Positions 8,097-15,928 of a stretch of 64,000 nucleotides of DNA are shown here, in pieces (the first letter of the stretch is position 1; every line of letters starts with the position of its first letter). The DNA lies in assembly GCA_022711465.1 (NCBI GenBank), contig JAKLEZ010000006.1, positions 124,001 through 188,000 on the forward strand, written 5' to 3'. Both the position numbers and the translations under genes were made by a program. Under the pieces are notes generated by a model. It ran no database searches. It had not been told where the DNA came from and saw nothing but the letters and a program-made list of their open reading frames with translations. This DNA comes from Planctomycetota bacterium (GTDB taxonomy: Bacteria > Planctomycetota > Phycisphaerae > UBA1845 > PWPN01).

Positions 8097-9581
8097 TCAC
8101 GGCTTCATCGGTTCGCGGGGCAGACCCAACCCCGGCTGCAGCTTGATGAGCAGCACAACCGGGGCCTCGACTCCGTCCAGCTTGAGGGATTGGCCCTCCT
8201 CGAGCGAGCCGCTTTGGCACGGCAGGAGATCGGTCTCACGGTCCAGCTTCAGCACCTCCAGGCGGCTGGCACCAGCCCAAGGCAGCCCGGTCGGGGTGAC
8301 GGCAAGGCGGCTTCCTGGGGCATCGAAATTGCTGGCCAGGATCGCGGCGGCCGTGCGGTCTTCGCTTCGCCCGGCACAGAGTATCCATCGGCCCGGGCCT
8401 CCCTCCGGCGTGGCCACACGCACGGGACAACTGAGCAACTGCCGGAATGCCTTGAAGGCGTAATACGTCTTGCGCGGCGTGCCGTGGAAGGTGAACAGCC
8501 CGAACCCCTGAATCTCGCCGGTGTAGTAGTTGGCCACCTCCACCGGGCAATCCTGGAGCGACATGAGTACTGCGGCTGCGAAGGCGGCACCGCGCGGTCC
8601 GCCCATCTCCGCAAACCACTGCTCGCGCTTCTCCCCCGCCCCCGACACCGCCATCGGCGACCAGTCGTCCCGAGGCAGGTAGTTCCACTCATTGAAATGG
8701 CTCTCCGTCCTGGTCAAGCCGCGGCTGTCGAGCAGCCGGCGAATGCCTTGAGCCCGCCGCGAAATGTCCCACGGATCGGCCGTGTATCGGTGCCAGGAGT
8801 AGAAGTCCAACGGTACCTGGCGGTCCCGGCAGAAGTCCAGGAACTTGGCCGTGAACGGCGTCGGCCTGAAATCGTCCCCGACCAAGTCGCCGGAGTGACC
8901 CATCCCCGGCCCTCCCACCCGAACATCCGGGAACCGGGCCTTGATCGTCTTGGCGGTCACCTCGAAGAGCGTCAGGAACTCCTCGTCCGTCCCCGTCCAC
9001 ATCTGCGGCCGCACATCCGGCTCGTTCCAGATCTCCCAGTAGCGGATCCCATGCTGAAAGCCGTCGGCCCATCCCTCGTTGTAGTGCCGGATGATGCCGG
9101 CACACACCGCCGCCCATCGGCGATGATCCGGCGGCGGCTGCACGAAGTACTGACGCCGGGTGTGCTCAATACTCTCGCCGAGTCGGTAAATCACCCCCGA
9201 GCCGACATCGATGATCGCCTGGATGTAGTCGTCGGTAGCGGCGAAAGAGTAGCTTTCGGGTTTCTCCGGGTCGTTGCGGAAATCGCGGAAAATGGTATGG
9301 ACGTCCACCGCCTCGGCGTTGAGCCAGACGACATCGTGCAGCCGCGTGAAGGGAACGCCAATCTCACGGTGATGGGCCGACAGGTCCACCATGCCCCGGT
9401 AGCAGAGCGGGCCCAGGTTCACGCCGTGCAGCGGGCGGATCCGGCCGCTGGTCCGCGAGAAGTCGATGACCAGCTCGCCGGCCAAGCCGCCGCTTCCAGG
9501 GTAGACGGCCAGCAGCGCCAGACAGGTCGCAGCCACCCGCCGGCGATTCGATCGCAACCGCTCGTGCCACAAACCGCTCAT
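8097..9581 (-). CDS. Exported GH39-like glycoside hydrolase (beta-xylosidase type)
   Basis: The product has 494 residues from the ATG at 9581, which follows GGAAGG and begins a basic N-terminus plus hydrophobic signal segment (15-36). The rest is a clan GH-A TIM barrel: the acid/base is Glu187 in YWEIWNEPD and the nucleophile is probably Glu298 in SHFNEWNYLP. Residues after about 380 form a beta-sandwich-like tail, as in GH39 xylosidases. GH39 members act on xylosides, iduronides or related sugars; the exact substrate is not evident. A 23-residue upstream extension of the frame is open but lacks features. Confidence 0.82.
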   Translation of the reverse strand: MSGLWHERLRSNRRRVAATCLALLAVYPGSGGLAGELVIDFSRTSGRIRPLHGVNLGPLCYRGMVDLSAHHREIGVPFTRLHDVVWLNAEAVDVHTIFRDFRNDPEKPESYSFAATDDYIQAIIDVGSGVIYRLGESIEHTRRQYFVQPPPDHRRWAAVCAGIIRHYNEGWADGFQHGIRYWEIWNEPDVRPQMWTGTDEEFLTLFEVTAKTIKARFPDVRVGGPGMGHSGDLVGDDFRPTPFTAKFLDFCRDRQVPLDFYSWHRYTADPWDISRRAQGIRRLLDSRGLTRTESHFNEWNYLPRDDWSPMAVSGAGEKREQWFAEMGGPRGAAFAAAVLMSLQDCPVEVANYYTGEIQGFGLFTFHGTPRKTYYAFKAFRQLLSCPVRVATPEGGPGRWILCAGRSEDRTAAAILASNFDAPGSRLAVTPTGLPWAGASRLEVLKLDRETDLLPCQSGSLEEGQSLKLDGVEAPVVLLIKLQPGLGLPREPMKP

Positions 9582-9701
9582 GCCTTCCCAGGCTTCCTCA
9601 CGGACACCGCCATCGGCACGGGAACCCGGACAGCGGAGCATCAACTCCAACCTCTCTCCACCTGCATCCGACCCCCACGTCGGCCCGACCCGGCAGACGG
9701 C

Positions 9702-10721
9702 TCAGTCTCCGAACAGATTGCCCAGCCCGCCCAGAACCGAACCCTGCTCCTTGCCCGAGCCACCAGCCTTCGGAGAACTGGAGATGATGCGGTCAGCCAG
9801 TCGCGAGAAGGGCAAGGTCTGCAGCCAGACGGTCCCATGCCCGCGAAGTGTCGCCAGGAACAGGCCCTCACCTCCAAACACCATGGACTTCAGTCCGCCA
9901 GACCGCTGAATGTCGTAATCGATGCCCGGCGTGAATGCCACCAGACAGCCCGTATCCACCCGGAGCGTCTGCCCGTTGAGCTGTTTGCGAATGATCGTCC
10001 CGCCCGCGTGCAGAAAGGCCATGCCGTCGCCGCGCAGCCTCTGGAGAATGAACCCTTCGCCGCCGAACAGTCCGGTGCCCAGCCGCTTGGCGAACGCGAT
10101 ACCCACCTCGGTGCCCAGCGCGGCACAGAGGAACGAGTCCTTCTGGCAGGTCAGCTCACCACCGACCTCGGCCAGGTTCAGGGCGATGATCTTGCCGGGG
10201 TACGGGGCCGCGAACGCCACCCGCCGCGGAACTCGGCCACCCGAATTGGTGAAGTGGGTCATGAACAGCGATTCACCGGTGACCACCCGCTTGGCCCCCT
10301 GAAGCAGCTTGCCGAAGAAGGTGGCGTCCGGTTGGGAACCGTCACCCATCTTGGCTTCGAAGGCGATATCCTCCTCCATGTAGTTCATGCCGCCCGCCTC
10401 GGCGATCACCGTCTCGCCCGGATCCAGCTCGACTTCCACAACCTGCATGTCGTCACCGAAGATCTCATAGGTGATCTCATGGCAGTGCATCGCTCTCGGC
10501 CGCACGGCGATGGCTCCACCCGCCGGGGGCGGAGGAGGCGCTCCAACCTCCGCAACCGAGAACAATCCCCCCACGCGACCGGCCGGCGCCCATTGCTCCA
10601 TCCCCTCACGCCAGACCAGATCGGTCGGGACCAGCCCGCCGGCATCGGCCATCTTCTTCAGCTCCGGCCCCGCGACCGGACCGCACTGCTGGTTGTTCTT
10701 CAGGTAGTACCACTCGGCCAT
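9702..10721 (-). CDS. GYF_2 domain fused to AIM24/TIGR00266 protein
   Basis: The 339-residue product starts at the ATG at 10721 behind a strong AGGAGG. Residues 1-58 form a GYF_2-type domain ([13 protein letters not shown], then a [10 protein letters not shown] core). A short proline run (about 61-66) leads to an AIM24 beta-barrel (about 75-290) rich in glycine turns such as [12 protein letters not shown] and [18 protein letters not shown]24 proteins are related to the TRAP-like fold and to a yeast mitochondrial protein; bacterial function is not established. GYF domains bind proline-rich peptides, so the linker could be a self-ligand or a partner site. It is cytoplasmic with no signal peptide. 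Confidence 0.88.
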   Translation of the reverse strand: MAEWYYLKNNQQCGPVAGPELKKMADAGGLVPTDLVWREGMEQWAPAGRVGGLFSVAEVGAPPPPPAGGAIAVRPRAMHCHEITYEIFGDDMQVVEVELDPGETVIAEAGGMNYMEEDIAFEAKMGDGSQPDATFFGKLLQGAKRVVTGESLFMTHFTNSGGRVPRRVAFAAPYPGKIIALNLAEVGGELTCQKDSFLCAALGTEVGIAFAKRLGTGLFGGEGFILQRLRGDGMAFLHAGGTIIRKQLNGQTLRVDTGCLVAFTPGIDYDIQRSGGLKSMVFGGEGLFLATLRGHGTVWLQTLPFSRLADRIISSSPKAGGSGKEQGSVLGGLGNLFGD

Positions 10722-10918
10722 GACACGATCCTCCTTGGCACAACAGCCGGCCGGCCAGCATTGTGATCCAGAAGAGAATCCCGTGCAACCTGATCAAAGC
10801 ACTCGCCAGGCCGGCCCCCCATCCCGCGCCCCGCCCATTCCGACCCCAAGCCTCCCTGCCGGTACGCTATTCTCAACTCCCACCATCGCGGCAGACCACA
10901 ACGAGGTATAATAAGAGC

Positions 10919-11734
10919 ATGCTCAATATCGATCAGCTGCCCATCCCCGACTGGGACCTGCGCTGCCCGGCCTGCGGGGCCGCCCTGGCCGGAATGCCCG
11001 AACACTGCTGCAGACGGTGCGGCCGGCGATTCGACATCCGCCGACTGCTGGACCTCAAGCGCCCGGTACCCAGCCTCGATCTGCACTGCGAGGCCTGTGA
11101 CTACTCGCTGAATGGCCTGCCCGGCGACCGCTGCCCCGAATGCGGGGCGAAGTTCTCGATTCGGGATATGCTCGAGATCCAGGAGCCAATCGAATTCAGC
11201 AACGACTGGCTCTCACGAGACGCCGACCCGACCGACCATCACCTCAAGAAACGGGAGCCAAGATTCGCCGGTGCTGAACGCCCCTTGCCGAATTTCGGCC
11301 TGTTCTGCGACGACTGCGGGGGACCGCTGGCCGGAGCACCGGCTGATGCGTGCCCGGCTTGCACATGCCCGTTCCACCTCCAGAGAATCATCCCGCGCGG
11401 GGATTGGATCAATCTGGGGCGTTTCATCACCGGTCCGCTCCGGCCGATGGCGAAAGCGGTTCTCTATCACGATGAGATTCCGTACATGGTGAGCGGTTCC
11501 GGCCTGAGCGCCATCTACACCGGCATCAGCCCGCTGGCGGAAGAACGACTCCTAATACCCAGAGAGTTCTTCTTCGATGCGTTACATGCCTTGGCCGCCG
11601 CCGAGCCAGCGTCAACCGAAGCCGATTCCACGTGGACTTGTCCGACCTGTGCCGAGTCGGTCCCCGCGGGTTTCGACATCTGCTGGAAGTGCAATACCAG
11701 CCGCCAGGAGAGTCCTGGAACTCAGCCGGGCTGA
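10919..11734 (+). CDS. Tandem zinc-ribbon protein of unknown function
   Basis: The product has 271 residues with four Cys-pair modules: CPAC...CRRC (from about residue 14), CEAC...CPEC (about 52), CDDC...CPAC (about 123) and a final CPTC...CWKC near the C-terminus. The first two are clearly duplicated, since both continue into a [RS]-x-RFDIR/FSIRDMLE-like tail. The stretch between the third and fourth ribbons (AKAVLYHDEIPYMVSGSGL...) is predicted globular and may resemble a DUF2007-type signalling domain. A perfect TATAAT (10907-10912) sits only 6 bp before the ATG and there is no well-spaced Shine-Dalgarno site, so the mRNA could be leaderless. The function cannot be named. Confidence 0.75.
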   Translation: MLNIDQLPIPDWDLRCPACGAALAGMPEHCCRRCGRRFDIRRLLDLKRPVPSLDLHCEACDYSLNGLPGDRCPECGAKFSIRDMLEIQEPIEFSNDWLSRDADPTDHHLKKREPRFAGAERPLPNFGLFCDDCGGPLAGAPADACPACTCPFHLQRIIPRGDWINLGRFITGPLRPMAKAVLYHDEIPYMVSGSGLSAIYTGISPLAEERLLIPREFFFDALHALAAAEPASTEADSTWTCPTCAESVPAGFDICWKCNTSRQESPGTQPG

Positions 11735-12056
11735 GCCCCGGCCAAACCCGCCCCCCTGCCGGATTCCGCCTGGAAAGCAGCGACCTCGAACACGAACACC
11801 GGGCGGTTACTCGCCACCGATTATAAATCTTTTCTTCAAAGTACTTTACATCGCTACTGGCGGACGCGACATCAAGCGGCGGCGGTTGCGAGCACCTACC
11901 CGTGGAGGTTAAACTCCCTTCCTGACGCACCGCCAAGGTGTGATCGGGGGTTTGATGGACGGCATCCGGCTCGCGTTCGCCGGGCCGCCTTCTCTTCCGA
12001 ATCCTGCAGTCGCCGACTGCCAGAATGTGGATGCTGTCAAGAAAGGAACCCGCCCC
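11735..12056. other. Intergenic region upstream of the S41 peptidase gene
   Basis: This is 322 bp without a supported gene. It holds an AT-rich island at about 11819-11850 (ATTATAAATCTTTTCTTCAA), unusual for this genome and probably regulatory. TATAAA (11822-11827) and TTTACA (11845-11850) are present but no well-spaced promoter pair could be fixed. An in-frame ATG at 11940 would extend the peptidase by 39 residues but hides the signal peptide. Confidence 0.5.
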
Positions 12057-15000
12057 ATGACTTCCCGAAAAACCCTTGCATGGCTCTGCACGACATTCAC
12101 GGCCACGATCCTCTCGTCCTTGCCCGCACTGGCCGACCGCAAGCCGCAGGCGGCCATGCTGCGCTACCCGGACGTCAGCGCGACGCACATCGTCTTCGTC
12201 TACGCCAACCAGCTGTGGCTCGTCCCACGCGCGGGCGGCCTGGCCCAACCTCTGGCCAGCCCCCCGGGAGGTGAAGCCTTCCCACGCTTCAGCCCCGACG
12301 GCCAGAACGTCGCCTTCATCGGCAACTACGACGGCAACCGCGACATCTACACCATCCCCACCGCGGGCGGAGCACCCCTGCGGGTCACCCACCACCCGGC
12401 CGCGGAGACCCTCTGCGACTGGACCCCTGACGGGAAAGGCCTCCTGTTCTTCGCCGGCTACCAGGACCTGGGCCGCCAGACCCAGCTCTTCGTTGTACCG
12501 GCCAACGGAGGCTTGCCCACTAAGCAGCCCGTCCCCTACGGAGCCAACGGGGCGATCAGTCCGGACGGCACCTGGCTGGCTTACACGCCGCACACCGTCG
12601 ACGCCCGCACCTGGAAGCGCTATCGCGGAGGAATGGCCACCGATATCTGGATCTTCAACCTCCGCGACCACACCTCGAAGAAGATCACCGGCTGGGAAGG
12701 CACCGACAGCCAGCCAATGTGGCACGGCGACAGGATCTTCTACATCTGCGACGACGGCCCGAGCCACAAGATGAACATCTGGTCATATGACACCAGAACC
12801 GGCCTCCGCGAGCAGATCACCCGGTTCGAGGAGTTCGACGTCAAGTGGCCGGCGATCGGCCCGGGAACCGGCGGCGACGGCGAAATCGTGTTCCAGAACG
12901 GCTCCGCACTCCACCTCCTCGACCTCAAGACCCGGCAGAGCCGCACCGTGGAAGTCACCGTCCCCGGCGATCGGCCGACGATCCGCCCCCAGCGCGTCGA
13001 TGCCGCTCAATACCTCCAGGATATGGACGCGTCACCCACCGGCAAGCGGGCCGCATTTGGGGCCCGCGGCGATATCTGGACCGTACCCGCCAGCAAGGGC
13101 TCGCCACGCAATCTCACCCGGACTGCCGGCGTCGCCGAGCGCTCCCCGGCCTGGAGCCCCGACGGCCGCTGGATCGCCTACTTCTCCGACCAGACCGGCG
13201 AGTACGAATTGTACCTCCGCCAGAGCGACGGACGCGGCCAACCCCGACGATTGACCTGGTCCGTGCCCAGGGAAATGAAGGACATTGCGCCAGGTACCGT
13301 GCTCGAGCAGCTGCCCGCCTGCTTCCGCATCGGCATCGCCTGGTCGCCGGACTCGAAGTACATCGGATTCACCGACAAGGCCGGCCGCATGTACCTCCAT
13401 ACCCTCGCACCCGTGCCGCCGACCTCCGCGCCGGCCACCCGGCCCCAACCGGAAAAGGAAACCGCCGACAAGGCCGGCGATGACCCGTCACCCGCGACCG
13501 CCCCCGCCGACGAGACCGAGGTCAAGAAGCTCGGTGTCGCCCTGCCCGGCAAAACCCTCCTGGTCGATACCGAACCCTGGTCCAACCAGCCCCAGGCCAG
13601 CTGGTCCCACGACTCGAACTGGATCGCCTACACCCGCGGCGGAGACAATACCCACTCCTCAATCTGGCTCTACTCGCTCGTGACCGGCAAGCGGACCCAG
13701 GTCACCAGCGGCATGTTCAACGATTCCTCGCCCGCGTTCGACCGCAAGGGAGACTACCTCTACTTCGCGACGCAGCGCCACTTCGACGACCCAATGTACG
13801 AGGACATCGGCAGCACCTTCGTCTACCGGGGCACCGCCGAGCTGGCCGTCGTACCCCTCCGGGCCAAGGTCGGCTCTCCATGGCTGCCCAAGAGCGACGA
13901 GGAAACCTGGAAAGACGAGTCCAAGGACAAGGAGAAGGACAAGGCCGACAAGGACCGGGAAAAGAAGGACGAGGGCAAGAAGGGAGAGGACAAAACCCAC
14001 GACGCCGGGTCCAAGCCGGCCGCCACGACCAGCCCCGGCGACTCCGCCAAGGCCGGCTCGAAACCCGCCACCGCGCCGGCCAGCAAGCCGGCAGATCAGA
14101 CCGGTGACGCCAAGGACAAGAAGAAGGACAAGCCGCTGGAAATCGACCTGGCCGGCTTCGAGCAGCGGGCCGTGCTCCTGCCCGTCGGCACCGGCGGCTT
14201 CGGCGGCCTGTCGGTCAACCACGAAGGAAAGCTCATCTACCTGCGCTCCGAAAGCCGTCGACGCGGCGGCGGGACCGCGATCAAGATCTTCGATGTCAAA
14301 GACGAGCAGAAAGAGGAAAAAACCGTGCTCGACGACGTCGGCGGCTACGCCATGACCGCCGATGGCAAGAAGCTCCTGGTCAACAAGGGCGGCCACGCCT
14401 TCATCGACGCTGCCCCGAACCAGAAAGTGGAAAAGCGACTCTCCTTCGAAGGCATGGTCGCACAGATCGATCCGCGCCAGGAATGGCAGCAGATCCTCCT
14501 CGAAGCCTGGCGAATCGAACGCGACTACTTCTACGTGCCGAATATGCACGGCGTCGACTGGCCGGCATTGCGCGATCGGTACACCCGGCTGCTCGACGAC
14601 TGCGTCTCCCGCGATGACGTCGGCTTCCTCATCCGTGAGCTCATCTCCGAACTCAACGTCGGCCACGCCTACTACATGAGCGGGGGCGATACCGGTCCGG
14701 AACCGTCCGTGGCCGTCGGTATGCTCGGCGCCGACTTCGAGCTCGCCAACGACGCCTATCGCATCCAACGCATCATCCAGGGTGGCACCTTCGACCTCGA
14801 CGCCCGCGGCCCGCTGAGCCAGCCCGGCGTCAAGGTCAAGCAAGGAGACTACCTCCTCGCAGTCAACGGCGTACCCGTCGATACCGGCAAAGACCCATGG
14901 GCAGCATTCCTCGGCCTGGCGGGCAAGACCGTCACCCTCACCGTCAGCGATAAGCCGAACCTCGACCTTACCGCCCCACTGGCCACAACCAAGGACGACA

Positions 15001-15863
15001 AGGACGAAGAGAAGAAGGACGACAAGGACACCAAGAAGGACGAAAAGGACGCTAAGAAGGATGAGAAGAAGGACGCCAAGGATCCCAAGGACAACCGCAA
15101 AGACGAGGAGGACAAGCCTGAACCGCTGACCGGCCAGCGCGACGTGGTCGTCACCCTGATGGGCGGAGAGGGCGGGCTACGCTACCGCGCCTGGGTCGAA
15201 CGCCACCGCGCCCACGTGGAGTCCGCCTCCGGCGGCAAAGTCGGATACATCCACGTCCCCGACACCGGCGTCAACGGCCAGAACGAGCTGTTCCGCCAGT
15301 TCTTCGGCCAGCGCGAGAAGGCCGCCCTCATCATCGACGAACGCTGGAACGGCGGCGGCCAGATTCCCACCCGCTTCATCGAGCTGCTCAACCGCCCGGT
15401 CACCAACTACTGGCATCGCCGCGATGGCAAGGACTGGCGCTGGCCACCCGACAGCCACCAGGGCCCCAAATGCATGCTCATCAACGGCATGGCCGGATCG
15501 GGCGGCGACGCCTTCCCCTACTACTTCCGCCAGGCCGGGCTCGGCAAGCTCATCGGCATGCGAACCTGGGGCGGCTTGGTCGGCATGAGCGGCAACCCCG
15601 GACTCATCGACGGCGCCCACGTCACCGTGCCAACCTTCGGCTTCTACAAGACCAACGGCACCTGGGGCATCGAGGGCCACGGCGTCGATCCCGACATCGA
15701 GGTGGTCGATGATCCCGCCAAAATGACCGCCGACGGTGATCCGCAACTCGATTACGCCATTCAGCTCATGCTCACCGCAATCAAGGAACGTCCTTACATC
15801 CCCCCGCAGGTACCCGCCGATCCTGATCGCAGGGGCATGGGCGTCGAACAGAAAGATCGATAG
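12057..15863 (+). CDS. Giant exported tricorn-like S41 peptidase
   Basis: The 1268-residue product starts at the ATG at 12057 (AAAGGAA upstream), opening into a signal peptide ending near PALADR. PD40/WD-like propeller repeats (PRFSPDGQNVAF, PAWSPDGRWIAY, ASWSHDSNWIAY) fill about 30-600. A Lys/Asp/Glu-rich, then Ala/Pro-rich linker covers about 615-700. The tricorn C1 segment contains NVGHAYY (His870), a PDZ-like domain follows, then a second Lys/Asp-rich linker (about 980-1020) and the S41 core with the nucleophile Ser1148 in GMAGSGGD and the IEGHGVDPD block. It probably degrades oligopeptides in the periplasm. The residue before His870 is Gly where tricorn has Ser. GH95 follows 65 bp downstream. 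Confidence 0.9.
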   Translation: MTSRKTLAWLCTTFTATILSSLPALADRKPQAAMLRYPDVSATHIVFVYANQLWLVPRAGGLAQPLASPPGGEAFPRFSPDGQNVAFIGNYDGNRDIYTIPTAGGAPLRVTHHPAAETLCDWTPDGKGLLFFAGYQDLGRQTQLFVVPANGGLPTKQPVPYGANGAISPDGTWLAYTPHTVDARTWKRYRGGMATDIWIFNLRDHTSKKITGWEGTDSQPMWHGDRIFYICDDGPSHKMNIWSYDTRTGLREQITRFEEFDVKWPAIGPGTGGDGEIVFQNGSALHLLDLKTRQSRTVEVTVPGDRPTIRPQRVDAAQYLQDMDASPTGKRAAFGARGDIWTVPASKGSPRNLTRTAGVAERSPAWSPDGRWIAYFSDQTGEYELYLRQSDGRGQPRRLTWSVPREMKDIAPGTVLEQLPACFRIGIAWSPDSKYIGFTDKAGRMYLHTLAPVPPTSAPATRPQPEKETADKAGDDPSPATAPADETEVKKLGVALPGKTLLVDTEPWSNQPQASWSHDSNWIAYTRGGDNTHSSIWLYSLVTGKRTQVTSGMFNDSSPAFDRKGDYLYFATQRHFDDPMYEDIGSTFVYRGTAELAVVPLRAKVGSPWLPKSDEETWKDESKDKEKDKADKDREKKDEGKKGEDKTHDAGSKPAATTSPGDSAKAGSKPATAPASKPADQTGDAKDKKKDKPLEIDLAGFEQRAVLLPVGTGGFGGLSVNHEGKLIYLRSESRRRGGGTAIKIFDVKDEQKEEKTVLDDVGGYAMTADGKKLLVNKGGHAFIDAAPNQKVEKRLSFEGMVAQIDPRQEWQQILLEAWRIERDYFYVPNMHGVDWPALRDRYTRLLDDCVSRDDVGFLIRELISELNVGHAYYMSGGDTGPEPSVAVGMLGADFELANDAYRIQRIIQGGTFDLDARGPLSQPGVKVKQGDYLLAVNGVPVDTGKDPWAAFLGLAGKTVTLTVSDKPNLDLTAPLATTKDDKDEEKKDDKDTKKDEKDAKKDEKKDAKDPKDNRKDEEDKPEPLTGQRDVVVTLMGGEGGLRYRAWVERHRAHVESASGGKVGYIHVPDTGVNGQNELFRQFFGQREKAALIIDERWNGGGQIPTRFIELLNRPVTNYWHRRDGKDWRWPPDSHQGPKCMLINGMAGSGGDAFPYYFRQAGLGKLIGMRTWGGLVGMSGNPGLIDGAHVTVPTFGFYKTNGTWGIEGHGVDPDIEVVDDPAKMTADGDPQLDYAIQLMLTAIKERPYIPPQVPADPDRRGMGVEQKDR

Positions 15864-15928
15864 CCCCAGCCAAGGGCGTGCCGGGAGACGTAGAGGCGAA
15901 ATCGGCCCACAAGGCCAAGGAGATTACC

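Noticed and set aside
7995..10766. 923-codon plus-strand open frame
   Set aside because: It is antisense to the GH39-like and GYF-AIM24 genes, which have catalytic motifs, signal peptide and ribosome sites. The product has no recognisable domain; such frames are expected in high-G+C DNA.
11526..12767. 413-codon minus-strand open frame over the S41 gene start
   Set aside because: No ribosome site or domain; overlaps two well-supported plus-strand genes.
13659..14843. 394-codon minus-strand frame with long Leu/Val runs resembling membrane helices
   Set aside because: The hydrophobic runs are the antisense reading of the Lys/Asp/Glu-rich linker of the S41 peptidase.
15001..15120. AAGGACGA-type tandem repeat considered as a satellite
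   Set aside because: It encodes the in-frame Lys/Asp/Glu linker of the S41 peptidase, and unit length is irregular.
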